Assembly: GCA_013177945.1 (NCBI GenBank)
Contig: JABLXW010000015.1
Span: 55,395-119,394, forward strand
Direction: 5' to 3'
From: Bacillota bacterium
GTDB taxonomy: Bacteria; Bacillota; DSM-12270; Thermacetogeniales; Thermacetogeniaceae
Length of the DNA: 64,000 nucleotides
Shown here: positions 17,033 through 25,915 of the stretch, piece after piece
How positions within the stretch are numbered: the stretch's first letter is position 1
Layout: each line of letters begins with the position of its first letter
Notes under the pieces: generated by a model
What the model saw: only the letters and a program-made list of their open reading frames with translations
What the model was told of the DNA's origin: nothing
The model's database searches: none
Program-made: the position numbers and the translations under genes

Positions 17033-18924
17033 TGTGTGGTATAGCAGGTTTTTTAGGCACTAACACAACTTATAGCAAGCAAGCATTGAAAGAAATGACT
17101 TCTTTACTGAAACATCGCGGTCCGGACGGAGAAGGTTTTTATTTTGATGATTTTGTAGCACTGGGACACCGGCGGCTGTCTATTATCGATCTTGAGGGAG
17201 GCCAACAGCCTATAACTAATGAGGATGGTTCTGTGGTAACGATCTTAAACGGCGAGATTTATAATTACATTGAGTTGCGTCAAGAACTACTGAAAAAAGG
17301 TCATCGTTTTTCTACAAAAACAGATACCGAATGTTTGGTACATTTATACGAAGAATACGGAGTAGATTTTCTTCGGTTTTTGAGGGGTATGTACGCTTTG
17401 GCTTTGTGGGATAAAAATCTGAGAAAACTAGTTCTGGCTAGAGATCGTGTGGGTAAGAAACCCCTTTATTATACTGTTCGAAACGGAGTATTGATTTTTG
17501 CTTCTGAATTAAAAGCACTGAAAAAGTATCCCATAGTGGATACTTCAATTTCCCTACAGTCAATATGGGATTATCTTACATTTGGATTTATTCCTTCGCC
17601 AAATACAGTTTATAAAAAAATATGTAAGCTTCCACCGGGACATCTGCTCGTTTATGATGGTAAAGGTGGGGTTAAAATTGAACGATACTGGCATGTTAAA
17701 TTTACTCCTAAGCTGTCTGTATCCAGGGAAGAGGCACTCGAACAGCTAGAAAGAAGTCTTGAGAAGGCTGTTTGCTTGCGGCTCAGGTCGGATGTTCCCG
17801 TGGCATCCTTTCTTTCTGGGGGAATAGACAGCGGTTTAGTTACTGCCATCGCAGCCCAAAACTACCCTGACCGCATAAAGACCTTTACCATCGGCTTTGA
17901 AGACGGCGACTTTGATGAGAGAAATTTGGCCAGAAAGGTGGCTGAGCGTTATAGTACCGATCATCACGAGTTTCTGGTGAGACCAAATCTGGAGGATGAT
18001 CTTGGTAAGATTGTGGCAGCGTATGATGAACCTTTTGCGGATTCTTCCGCAGTTCCATCCTGGTACGTGGCCCGGGAGGCTGCCAAGCATGTTAAAGTAG
18101 TGCTTAACGGTGACGGTGGTGATGAGGCTTTTTGCGGCTACCGGAGATATTTGGCTGCTAAATTTTTTAGTACTATCAGCTTTTCGCAAAGCGGCTTAAT
18201 AAAAAACACGTTGAACTATATAGTTGATACAATGCCCGAACCGACGGCAGCTCGTTCACTGTACGGCTTTTTTCACCGTTTCTTAAGGGGAGTTGCCCTA
18301 AATGAAGTGGAGAGGTACCTTGCTTGGACCGGTGACAAATTAAATGAAGCGGATAAATCAGAAATGTTCTTATCTAATCTGGTAGGGAGTGTTAACCCTT
18401 CCATAAGAATTGTGGAAGATACACTAAACGAATTATCCATTTCTGGTGAAAAAATTGGATTTTTAGATAGGATGCTTTGGTTGGACATGCGCTTAATATT
18501 GCCCGATGACCTTCTGGTAAAAATGGACATTGCTACCATGACCCATTCTCTGGAAGCCAGATCGCCATTTTTAGATCATGAATTATTTGAATTTGCTATC
18601 AGGTTGCCACTTAATATAAAGTTGCCAGGACGTACTACCAAACCTTTACTGAGATCTCTGGCTAAACGATACTTGCCGCACGAAGTTGTGACAGCTCCCA
18701 AAAAAGGTTTTGAGGTACCGCTGGCAAGGTGGCTTAAAAGTGATCTGGCGGGTATGGTTCAAGATCTGCTTATTTCTACCAATGCAGAAATTTATGATTT
18801 TCTGAAGCATAAAGCTGTTGTTTCTTATATCCAGCGTACTGATATAGAACCTAAGCGGTGGGCTGGTGTCGTATGGAGTTTATTGTGGCTGGAACTTTGG
18901 TTAAGACAAAATAAGTCTTTGTAG
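17032..18924 (+). CDS. asnB: Asparagine synthase (glutamine-hydrolysing)-type amidotransferase
   Basis: A 630-residue two-domain enzyme. Met-Cys at the start (MCGIAGFLG) gives the N-terminal nucleophile of class II glutamine amidotransferases, which fixes the start at ATG 17032 although the frame is open from 16969. The glutaminase domain includes LKHRGPDGEG and LNGEIYNYIELR. The ATP-pyrophosphatase PP-loop is FLSGGIDSGLV near residue 265, and LDHELFEFAIRLP lies in the synthase domain. In polysaccharide clusters such enzymes often amidate a hexuronic acid or another sugar carboxylate rather than aspartate. The nucleotide-sugar 6-dehydrogenase at 19296 fits that reading; this is inference. Confidence 0.88.
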   Translation: MCGIAGFLGTNTTYSKQALKEMTSLLKHRGPDGEGFYFDDFVALGHRRLSIIDLEGGQQPITNEDGSVVTILNGEIYNYIELRQELLKKGHRFSTKTDTECLVHLYEEYGVDFLRFLRGMYALALWDKNLRKLVLARDRVGKKPLYYTVRNGVLIFASELKALKKYPIVDTSISLQSIWDYLTFGFIPSPNTVYKKICKLPPGHLLVYDGKGGVKIERYWHVKFTPKLSVSREEALEQLERSLEKAVCLRLRSDVPVASFLSGGIDSGLVTAIAAQNYPDRIKTFTIGFEDGDFDERNLARKVAERYSTDHHEFLVRPNLEDDLGKIVAAYDEPFADSSAVPSWYVAREAAKHVKVVLNGDGGDEAFCGYRRYLAAKFFSTISFSQSGLIKNTLNYIVDTMPEPTAARSLYGFFHRFLRGVALNEVERYLAWTGDKLNEADKSEMFLSNLVGSVNPSIRIVEDTLNELSISGEKIGFLDRMLWLDMRLILPDDLLVKMDIATMTHSLEARSPFLDHELFEFAIRLPLNIKLPGRTTKPLLRSLAKRYLPHEVVTAPKKGFEVPLARWLKSDLAGMVQDLLISTNAEIYDFLKHKAVVSYIQRTDIEPKRWAGVVWSLLWLELWLRQNKSL

Positions 18925-18955
18925 TGACGTTTGAAGTGAGGTGTTAGAAAAATGA

Positions 18956-19050
18956 GTAGGTAGTGTAAAATCAATTGTATAAAAAAGGAAGACCATAAAA
19001 GAGGGCGTACCCTCAAAATAGAACCCTATTTCAAAAACAACCAAAAGAAG
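18956..19050 (+). mobile_element. IS256-type left-end remnant
   Basis: About 95 bases match the left end of the IS256 element at 11613: GGTAGTGTAAAATCAATTGT, then AAAAGGAAGACC, GGGCGTACCCTC, and ending in AACAACCAAAAG. The match stops abruptly at about 19050, where the DNA turns into an unrelated coding remnant. Only the end of the element is left, so it cannot move by itself. Confidence 0.75.
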
Positions 19051-19055
19051 GGATT

Positions 19056-19200
19056 TTGGGATCAACCTCGCCGTGATTACGAGCGACAACTACGTGCTGG
19101 TTGCCCAGAGATCGTCGCACGTGAAGTCCCGCCTGCTCGTGTGGAGCGTTGCCGTGAACGAGGGTCTGGGCCTCCGGCGCGAGGTGGTAACCGCGCCTTA
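19056..19200 (+). pseudogene. Fragment of a NUDIX-like gene paralogous to the gene at 23563
   Basis: The open frame reads FGINLAVITSDNYVLVAQRS, then HVKSR, and ends in AVNEGLGLRREVVTAP before a TAG at about 19200. The intact gene at 23563 has FGINLAVLTRDNYVLLVQRS, VNVKSRPGLWNIAVNEGL at the same place, so roughly 70 percent of about 40 residues agree. Only a sliver from the middle of a roughly 340-residue protein remains, joined directly to the IS256 left end. Confidence 0.75.
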
Positions 19201-19295
19201 GCTATTCTGAGGGTAACAAGAGGCTGACCATCTGAGCACGCGGGGCTTTTGGTGAAAAGGCGAAAAAGGGCAATTTTTTGGGGAGGGGTTGAAGC

Positions 19296-20633
19296 TTGAC
19301 AGCAGAAAAAACTATGGGATGTGCGGTGGTCGGGCTGGGGTATGTCGGGCTGCCGCTTGCGGTACAGGCGGCCCAGGCGGGGTATCTGGTTTATGGTGTG
19401 GATGTTAATGAAGAAAAGGTGGAACAACTAAAGCAGGGGAAGTCGGATGTTCTTGATGTGCCTTCTCATGTTGTCGCGGAATTAGTTGCTTCCGGTTTGT
19501 TCTTCCCCAGTACAGATTTTTCTTCCCTGCAGGAAGCAGATGCGGTTGTCATCTGTGTTCCAACTCCTCTGCGCAAGTCCAAAGACCCGGATATGTCCTA
19601 CGTTTTGTCTGCAATCCGGTTTTTCAAACCCTACCTGCGAAGAGGTCACCTCGTTGTTGTGGAGAGCACGGTCTATCCTGGAGCTACTGAAGAACTGATC
19701 AGACCTGAGCTGGAGGAGGGCGGTCTCAAGGTTGGGCGTGACTTTTTCCTTGCTTTTTCTCCTGAGCGCGTTGATCCCGCCAACCGCGTTTATGGTATTA
19801 AAAACACGCCTAAGGTCGTCGGGGGCGTTACCCCCGAATGTACAAAAAGGGCAGTTGAGTTCTACAGTTCTTTTGTAGACGAAGTTGTTCCGGTGTCTTC
19901 TGCCCGGGCTGCGGAAATGGTGAAGTTGCTGGAAAACGTCTTCCGCGCCGTGAACATCGCCCTTATCAACGAGACTGCGATTATGTGCGACCGGATGGGA
20001 ATCGATGTCTGGGAGGTGATCGAAGCCGCTGCGTCGAAGCCCTTCGGGTTTATGCCCTTTTACCCCGGGCCTGGGATTGGAGGCCATTGTATCCCTGTTG
20101 ACCCGATTTACCTTTCATGGAAGGCAAAGAGCATGGGGTATCACCACAGGTTTATCGAGCTTGCCACGGATATTAACAGCGAAATGCCCAATTACGTTGT
20201 GGGGAAAATTTCTGAGATCCTCAACCTTAAGGCAAAGGCGATCCGCGGGAGCAGGATTCTTCTCCTTGGTGTCGCTTATAAGCCGGACGTAGGCGATGTG
20301 AGAGAGTCCCCCGCGCTGGAGATATACCACTTGCTGCGCGAGCGCGGTGCACTTGTTGACTACCATGATCCATATGTAGAATCTTTTAAATATCTGGAAA
20401 CAAGTGTTAGGTCCGTAGAACTCAATCAAGATAATGTTCAAAATTATGATCTTCTCGTGTTGACCACAAATCACTCATGCTTCGATTACCGGTGGCTTGC
20501 GGATCACGCCGAACTGATTTTTGATACGCGGAACGGCTTTAAAAATGTTGAGGGATCGAACATTTTCAGGATCGGGGCCCCTTTGCCTAAAGCGAGCGGG
20601 GTACCCGCGGGCGCGGGGTATGAGTGCTCATGA
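19296..20633 (+). CDS. Nucleotide-sugar 6-dehydrogenase (UDP-GlcNAc/UDP-ManNAc type)
   Basis: It oxidises C6 of a UDP-hexose or UDP-N-acetylhexosamine to the uronate with two NAD. The N-terminal Rossmann motif is CAVVGLGYVGLPLAVQAAQA. YPGATEELIRPELEEG, the middle domain AEMVKLLENVFRAVNIALINE, and the catalytic Cys motif GPGIGGHCIPVDPIYLSWK follow. The C-terminal domain has LLLGVAYKPDVGDVRESPA. The 445-residue length and the HCIPVDP motif resemble the WbpA/TviB/WecC group more than UDP-glucose dehydrogenase. TTG 19296 has GGGAGGGG 7 bases upstream. A 4-epimerase overlaps its end. Together they could make a UDP-GlcNAc/GalNAc uronate for amidation by the AsnB-like protein. Confidence 0.87.
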   Translation: MTAEKTMGCAVVGLGYVGLPLAVQAAQAGYLVYGVDVNEEKVEQLKQGKSDVLDVPSHVVAELVASGLFFPSTDFSSLQEADAVVICVPTPLRKSKDPDMSYVLSAIRFFKPYLRRGHLVVVESTVYPGATEELIRPELEEGGLKVGRDFFLAFSPERVDPANRVYGIKNTPKVVGGVTPECTKRAVEFYSSFVDEVVPVSSARAAEMVKLLENVFRAVNIALINETAIMCDRMGIDVWEVIEAAASKPFGFMPFYPGPGIGGHCIPVDPIYLSWKAKSMGYHHRFIELATDINSEMPNYVVGKISEILNLKAKAIRGSRILLLGVAYKPDVGDVRESPALEIYHLLRERGALVDYHDPYVESFKYLETSVRSVELNQDNVQNYDLLVLTTNHSCFDYRWLADHAELIFDTRNGFKNVEGSNIFRIGAPLPKASGVPAGAGYECS

Positions 20634-21568
20634 GCAGAACTTGTCTTGTAACTGGTGGAGCGGGCTTTATCGGTTCTAATTTGACGCTCGAACTGGTGAG
20701 ACGGCGGTGGCGCGTCAGGGTTCTGGACAACCTTGCGACAGGGAGGCTGCAGAACCTCGAGCCTGTTTTAGACCAGATCGAGTTTATTCAGGGCGATGTC
20801 CGGAATCGTGAGGACGTCGAGCGTGCCGTAAAAGGGGTCGAATTCGTCTTCCACCAGGCGGCCCTGCCTTCGGTGCCGCGCTCGGTGGAGGACCCTCTGT
20901 CAACAAATGAGGTTAATGTCACGGGTACGCTGAATCTCCTGCTGGCCGCCCGCGACCTGGGAGTGCGCCGGGTGGTTATTGCCTCTTCATCATCTGTCTA
21001 CGGCAACATTCCTGTTTTGCCCAAGAGCGAGGAGCTTAAGCCCTGCCCCGCCTCCCCTTACGCGGTGAGCAAGCTGGCGCAGGAGCTTTACGCCAAAAAC
21101 TTCTGGGAACTCTACGGGCTCAGCACCGTCTGCCTGCGCTACTTCAACGTCTTCGGCCCCCGGCAGGATCCCCAATCCCAATATGCCGCTGTCATACCGA
21201 GATTCATTGCTGCTTTGCTTTGCGGCCGCAACCCTGTAATTTACGGAGACGGGAACCAGTCCCGCGATTTTACTTTCGTGGCCGATGTGGTGGAGGCCAA
21301 CCTCCGGGCGGCGGAAGCGGAGGGAGTGGACGGCGAGGTTTTTAATGTCGCGCGCGGGGAAAATGTTACGATAAATGACCTGCTGGGGATGCTTGGAGAC
21401 ATTACAGGCGTTGCGCTTACTGCTGAGCACCAGGAGCCGCGGCCCGGTGACGTGAGGCATTCACGTGCCGATATTACGAAAGCGCGGCGTCTTCTGGGGT
21501 ATGTTCCACAATATGGTTTGCATGAGGGCCTCGAAGAAACGGTAAAGTGGTTCAGGCAACACCTGTAA
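20630..21568 (+). CDS. NAD-dependent nucleotide-sugar 4-epimerase
   Basis: An extended SDR enzyme of 312 residues. [18 protein letters not shown] begins the Rossmann fold. VFHQAALPSVPRSVEDP, ASSSSVYG, CPASPYAVSKLAQE with the catalytic Tyr and Lys, and LRYFNVFGPRQDP follow. AALPSVPRSVEDP is typical of WbpP/TviC-type UDP-GlcNAc or UDP-GlcNAcA 4-epimerases. ATG 20630 overlaps the dehydrogenase stop (ATGA) and is preferred over GTG 20624. The gene pair resembles TviB-TviC in Vi capsule synthesis (known family fact); the actual substrate is inferred. Confidence 0.85.
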   Translation: MSRTCLVTGGAGFIGSNLTLELVRRRWRVRVLDNLATGRLQNLEPVLDQIEFIQGDVRNREDVERAVKGVEFVFHQAALPSVPRSVEDPLSTNEVNVTGTLNLLLAARDLGVRRVVIASSSSVYGNIPVLPKSEELKPCPASPYAVSKLAQELYAKNFWELYGLSTVCLRYFNVFGPRQDPQSQYAAVIPRFIAALLCGRNPVIYGDGNQSRDFTFVADVVEANLRAAEAEGVDGEVFNVARGENVTINDLLGMLGDITGVALTAEHQEPRPGDVRHSRADITKARRLLGYVPQYGLHEGLEETVKWFRQHL

Positions 21569-21644
21569 TAGGAGCCCGGTGGATTGATTGCCTGTTGCGT
21601 GCTTGTTAGCGTAATGCCTGTTAGCGTGCGAGGGAGCGGGAGAA

Positions 21645-22784
21645 TTGGCCAGAGTACTGATTATATCTCACTACGCCAGGTCGTTGCTCAATTTTCGCGG
21701 GGAGCTTATTCGAACGTTGACGGAACTGGGGCACGAGGTAACAACCCTGGGGCCGGAGGCAGGCTTTGAAGAAAAGCTGAAAGCTCTTGGGGCCGGTTAT
21801 ATCCAGATCCCATTGGAGAGGACGGGACTTAACCCTCTCAGGGATTTTTCTACGCTGCTTGCTTTGGTGCTGGAAATGAAGAAGCTCAAGCCCGATGTCG
21901 TCTTTTCCTATGCGGTCAAGCCCGTGATTTACGGCTCTCTGGCGGCCCGGGTGGCAGGGGTTCCCGCGGTCTGCTCCATGATTACGGGAGTGGGCTCTGT
22001 CTTTTTGGAAGAGAGCGGTAGATATATTTTGCTGGCGCGGCTGGTGAAACTGCTTTACAAGGCAGCCTTGAGGTCTAATCGCGTGGTGTTTTTCCAAAAT
22101 CCCGATGACATATCGCTTTTTAGAGAAACAGGTCTTTTGCCGGCAAAGTGCCGGGTAGTCCTGGTCAACGGCTCCGGGGTAGATGTGGAGCGGTTTTCAT
22201 ATGTTGAGCCGCCGGTGAAACCCCTTTCTTTTCTGCTTATTGCCCGGCTTATCTGGCACAAAGGGATTCGCGAATACGTGGAGGCAGCCCGTTTGCTTAA
22301 GTCTCGCTACCCGGAAGTGTCCTTTAAATTGCTCGGCCCTTTGGATACCAATCCCTCGGCCATCGGGAAGAAAGAGGTGGAAGCCTGGGTGGCTGAAGGG
22401 GTAATAGAGTACCTGGGGGAAACCGATGACGTGCGTCCCTACCTGGCTGCCTGCAGCGTTTATGTGCTGCCATCTTACAGAGAAGGCACCCCCCGCTCGG
22501 TGCTGGAGGCGATGGCCGTGGGGAGGCCGGTGATCACAACCGATTCGCCTGGCTGCCGGGAGACGGTGAAAGACGGCGTAAACGGTTTTCTCGTTCCCGT
22601 TAAGAATAGCGTTGCTCTGGCGGAGGCTATGGAGAGGTTTATCTTAAATCCAGAGATAATCGTGGAAATGGGCAAAAAGAGCAGGGAAATCGCGGAGCAA
22701 AAATACGATGTCCACAGGGTAAACCAGGTCATCCTGGAGGCTATGGGCTTAAAAGAGAGAGTGTTTTCTTGTTGTCCTATATAG
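21645..22784 (+). CDS. Glycosyltransferase, GT4 (PglA/WbpH-like)
   Basis: A GT-B fold transferase of 379 residues. The start ARVLIISHYARSLLNFRGEL, FSYAVKPVIYGSLAARVAGV and MITGVGSVF are typical of capsular GT4 enzymes related to PglA. The donor motif is PSYREGTPRSVLEAMAVG followed by RPVITTDSPGCRETV. TTG 21645 has GGGAGCGGGAG upstream. With the downstream PglC-, PglD- and PglE-like genes it forms a set like those that build N,N-diacetylbacillosamine-initiated glycans, where PglA adds the second sugar. Confidence 0.83.
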   Translation: MARVLIISHYARSLLNFRGELIRTLTELGHEVTTLGPEAGFEEKLKALGAGYIQIPLERTGLNPLRDFSTLLALVLEMKKLKPDVVFSYAVKPVIYGSLAARVAGVPAVCSMITGVGSVFLEESGRYILLARLVKLLYKAALRSNRVVFFQNPDDISLFRETGLLPAKCRVVLVNGSGVDVERFSYVEPPVKPLSFLLIARLIWHKGIREYVEAARLLKSRYPEVSFKLLGPLDTNPSAIGKKEVEAWVAEGVIEYLGETDDVRPYLAACSVYVLPSYREGTPRSVLEAMAVGRPVITTDSPGCRETVKDGVNGFLVPVKNSVALAEAMERFILNPEIIVEMGKKSREIAEQKYDVHRVNQVILEAMGLKERVFSCCPI

Positions 22785-23072
22785 TGACTGGGATAGTGCG
22801 AAAGACAATACACTTTCTTTCTTTGGTGGTTTATAGTATATTTCAAGCTTAACCGTACACGAATGAATAAAAACCAGAGTTTTAAAAAAACCACCTTCTA
22901 TTGGTGGTGGATGGGAAAATGTGCCCGGTGGTGGGAAAATGGCTGAAGGAAAAAAGAATCCCACACGATCTTTTTCTTGGCTTCCGGAATGATGTGCCTC
23001 AGATATTGAAAGAAAGTGATATTTTCACTCTTATTTCTAAACGTTAAGGTCTTCCGCGATGATGTATAATGG

Positions 23073-23322
23073 AGGCCATGGCAGCCGGGAAACCGGTAGT
23101 GGACACCGATGTTCGGGGAAACCGTGATCTGGTGGAGCATGGCAAAACCGGCTTGCTCGTGTAATTGGGAGATACCCATGGGTTAACTACAGGTTGATTA
23201 GAGATGCAGATTTACGCTCCAAAATGGAAAAGGCAGCGTTTGAGAAGATCAGTGATTATTCTTTAGATAATGTTCTCTCAGAGATGAAATCAATTTACCG
23301 TAGTTATCTATATCTGAAATAA
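23073..23322 (+). pseudogene. GT4 glycosyltransferase C-terminal remnant
   Basis: From about 23073 the frame reads [20 protein letters not shown] and [10 protein letters not shown], the classic end of a GT4 donor domain, then meets TAA at about 23161. Shortly after, LIRDADLRSKMEKAAFEKIS and LDNVLSEMKSIYRSYL complete the C-terminal helices. The front three quarters are absent. It is similar in kind to the intact gene just upstream and may be left from a duplication or exchange of glycosyltransferases. The 22785-23072 stretch before it holds no gene I can support. Confidence 0.7.
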
Positions 23323-23432
23323 GTTTGTTATATAAAGAGTTAAAAATATTGCCGTGTTAATACATTAATGGAAATACTGGCATATTACCTGTTTATCTGA
23401 ATTAAGAGGATAATCTGGAGGAATTCAGAAGT

Positions 23433-23561
23433 ATGGACCCAAGGTGGTTATCATTGATGCAATCCGAGTTGGTAACAGGGCCTTTATGGATGATCCTGGG
23501 TGCGATTCTGGATGAGCCGGTAAAAAAGGCGTGCCGGAAAGTTTACCGCAAAAAGCGCTAG
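23433..23561 (+). CDS. Small ORF (42 residues) upstream of the NUDIX-like gene
   Basis: ATG 23433 is preceded by GGAGGA about 10 bases upstream and opens a 42-residue frame ending at TAG 23559-23561, one base before the ATG of the NUDIX-like gene. It has a hydrophobic centre (GPLWMILGAIL) and a basic tail (KACRKVYRKKR), like a small membrane-associated peptide. The spacing suggests translational coupling. I do not recognise a family; it may be a leader peptide or the end of a decayed gene. Confidence 0.45.
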   Translation: MDPRWLSLMQSELVTGPLWMILGAILDEPVKKACRKVYRKKR

Positions 23562-23562
23562 A

Positions 23563-24582
23563 ATGATGCGGCATATGATACCAGCTCGAGAAGTGCCCAG
23601 GGAAATGTTTTTTACGCCGCATGATGCAAAATATGGATGGGTTGTCCTGGATACTACCAATGGTAGAGGTTATGGCAAGGCGCAACTGGTTACCCGTTAT
23701 GTAAATGAGGATGCTCAACTACCGGATGTCTTGAAGAAGTTGCGCTCAGAAACTGCGGCGGAAATATTAAAATCAGGAGAAACGGGGGTTATACGGCCCT
23801 GGAACGGGAAAAGGTATTATCTGAAGTCTTTTTCGATTACCAGAACCCGTGATGATGAGCGGCCCAGAATTCATTTTGAGTTTGGGCCCTCCGATTACTT
23901 AAATTTCCTGGCAACCTCCTTGAATTTGGACCGTGAATTATATGTTAATGATGAAAAGTTCACATTGCGGGACAAATACCTGGCGGGGAAAGATCCTTAT
24001 GGAAAACCGGTGGCTTTTCTTGCTCACAGTTTCGGGATTAATCTGGCGGTTCTCACAAGGGATAACTATGTTTTGCTGGTTCAAAGATCGGTGAATGTTA
24101 AATCCCGCCCCGGACTATGGAATATTGCTGTTAACGAGGGTCTGCAACGCCCAACGGATGGTGATGTCAATGGGAACCCAAATTTTTATAGAGCGGCCAT
24201 TAGGGGAGTATATGAAGAGCTGGGAGTATCGATTACGGAGTCTGACAGTGATTGGCCCTTGTTTTTGAGCTTTGGCCTTGATTGGGAATTGTATCAGTAT
24301 GCCTTAGGTCGCGTGCGCTTGAATTTAACGGCGAAGGAAATTCTGGAGATTAGAGAGGTCGCTTGCAAGGATAAATGGGAAAGCAGGGAATTGCATCCTG
24401 TAATATTTTCACTTAAATCTCTGGCATCATTCGTACGGGAACATTATCCGTGGTCACCCGCCGGCCTGGTTTGTTTGATCCATACCTTGATGATGGAAGA
24501 GGGTTTGACGATTGAGAAAGTTATGAAAGAATTCGCAAAAGCCGGGATCAGGCATGAGGTTTTTAGAGGTTCTTCTACTTAG
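23563..24582 (+). CDS. NUDIX-fold-like protein of unknown function
   Basis: A 339-residue protein. The N-terminal 150 residues are unknown to me (PAREVPREMFFTPHDAKYGW onward). The C-terminal half resembles a NUDIX hydrolase fold: FGINLAVLTRDNYVLLVQRS, GLWNIAVNEGL, then AAIRGVYEELGVSI, an imperfect version of the GX5EX7REUXEEXGU box in which the RE pair reads RG. It may therefore bind rather than cleave a nucleotide diphosphate. ATG 23563 follows the small ORF with no gap. A fragment of a paralogue sits at 19056, so this protein type occurred at least twice in the locus. Confidence 0.6.
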   Translation: MMRHMIPAREVPREMFFTPHDAKYGWVVLDTTNGRGYGKAQLVTRYVNEDAQLPDVLKKLRSETAAEILKSGETGVIRPWNGKRYYLKSFSITRTRDDERPRIHFEFGPSDYLNFLATSLNLDRELYVNDEKFTLRDKYLAGKDPYGKPVAFLAHSFGINLAVLTRDNYVLLVQRSVNVKSRPGLWNIAVNEGLQRPTDGDVNGNPNFYRAAIRGVYEELGVSITESDSDWPLFLSFGLDWELYQYALGRVRLNLTAKEILEIREVACKDKWESRELHPVIFSLKSLASFVREHYPWSPAGLVCLIHTLMMEEGLTIEKVMKEFAKAGIRHEVFRGSST

Positions 24583-24672
24583 CATGTACAATGATTATAG
24601 ATATTGATATGGGTTTGTTCGAAATCATTTAAAATAACGTGATGATTCTGGCTATTAATATGGAGGAGGAGC

Positions 24673-25302
24673 ATGGGGAAGAGTATTGCCGAAGTGGTTA
24701 AGCGCGGGATAGATATCTGCGTAGCGGCTGTGGGGCTTGTTTTGTTTGCCCCTCTTTTTACAGTGATTGCTCTTTTGATCAGGCTCGATTCCTCCGGGCC
24801 GGTATTTTTCCGGCAGGTGCGGCCGGGCCTGCACGGAAAGCCTTTTGTGCTTTACAAGTTTCGCACCATGCGGGAGGCTTTCGACGGGGATGGAAAACCA
24901 CTGCCTGACGAAAAGCGCCTGACACGGCTTGGGTATTTTCTGAGAAGCACCAGTCTTGATGAACTGCCGGAGCTATACAACGTGCTCAAGGGGGAGATGA
25001 GCCTTGTGGGCCCCCGACCCCTGCTCATGGAGTATCTTGACCGCTATACACCTGAACAGGCGCGCCGCCATGAGGTGAAGCCGGGGATCACCGGATGGGC
25101 GCAGGTGCACGGGCGCAATGCCCTTTCCTGGGAGGAGAAGTTCCGGCTTGACGTCTGGTATGTAGATCACCGGTCTCTCTTGCTTGATCTCAAGATCCTC
25201 CTGCTCACACTTTGGAAGGTACTGCGGCGGGAGGGGATAAGCCACTCCGGCTATGCCACCATGCCGGAGTTTAAGGGAAGTGGAAAATATGGATCCTGTT
25301 AG
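24673..25302 (+). CDS. pglC: Initiating sugar-1-phosphate transferase (PglC-like)
   Basis: A monotopic polyprenyl-phosphate sugar-1-phosphate transferase, 209 residues, which starts glycan assembly by moving a sugar phosphate to undecaprenyl phosphate at the membrane. It has one N-terminal hydrophobic helix ([20 protein letters not shown]) and lacks the extra membrane domain of WbaP. Family motifs include [20 protein letters not shown] with KFRTM, the [20 protein letters not shown] segment with its Asp-Glu pair, VGPRPLL and [17 protein letters not shown] 24673 has GGAGGAGG upstream. The PglD- and PglE-like genes directly downstream point to a diacetamido or acetamido sugar as substrate. Confidence 0.88.
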   Translation: MGKSIAEVVKRGIDICVAAVGLVLFAPLFTVIALLIRLDSSGPVFFRQVRPGLHGKPFVLYKFRTMREAFDGDGKPLPDEKRLTRLGYFLRSTSLDELPELYNVLKGEMSLVGPRPLLMEYLDRYTPEQARRHEVKPGITGWAQVHGRNALSWEEKFRLDVWYVDHRSLLLDLKILLLTLWKVLRREGISHSGYATMPEFKGSGKYGSC

Positions 25303-25915
25303 GGATGCCGTATTTGTGGTCGGAGCCGGCGGCCATGCCAAGGTGGTGATGGCAACGCTGCTCGATGCGGGTTTTTCGATTACTGCGTTGCTGGACGACG
25401 ACCAGACTAAATGGGGCTCTGAATTTTTCGGTTTACGGGTGGCAGGCAGTTTGGAAATGTTGCGTGATATGCGTTGCAGTGCCGTTATAGCCGTCGGCGA
25501 TAACCGGTCCCGGAGGGATATCTCATTGCGTTACGGCGAATGCCGATGGTTGACCGTGGTGCATCCCGCTGCGTACGTACATGATAGTGTGCAGCTTGGA
25601 GCCGGTACGGTGATTATGGCTGGTTCAGTTATCCAGCCGGATTCCCGTCTTGGAGATCATGTAATTGTTAATACCGGAGCAACCATTGATCACGATTGTG
25701 AGATCGCGGATTTTGTCCATATTGCTCCCGGTGTTCACCTGGCCGGGGGTGTTTCTGTGGGTGAAGGGGCCTTACTTGGAATCGGTTCAGTGGTTTTACC
25801 TGGAAAAAAGATTGGAGCATGGGCGATAGTTGGAGCTGGGAGCGTTGTCGTTGATGATGTTCCCTCGTTTATAACGGTCGCCGGGGTGCCGGCGCGCCCG
25901 GTGGGAAAGGAATGA
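25289..25915 (+). CDS. pglD: Sugar N-acetyltransferase, PglD/NeuD family
   Basis: A 208-residue acetyl-CoA-dependent transferase. The N-terminal Rossmann-like part has FVVGAGGHAKVVMATLLDAG. The C-terminal left-handed beta-helix shows hexapeptide repeats (LGAGTVIMAGSVIQPDS, then CEIADFVHIAPGVHLAGGV). NTGATIDHDCE holds the catalytic His of the PglD/NeuD family. ATG 25289 lies inside the end of pglC and follows AAGGGAAG; the longer start at 25253 has no such site. It would acetylate the amino group made by the aminotransferase immediately downstream. Confidence 0.85.
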   Translation: MDPVRDAVFVVGAGGHAKVVMATLLDAGFSITALLDDDQTKWGSEFFGLRVAGSLEMLRDMRCSAVIAVGDNRSRRDISLRYGECRWLTVVHPAAYVHDSVQLGAGTVIMAGSVIQPDSRLGDHVIVNTGATIDHDCEIADFVHIAPGVHLAGGVSVGEGALLGIGSVVLPGKKIGAWAIVGAGSVVVDDVPSFITVAGVPARPVGKE

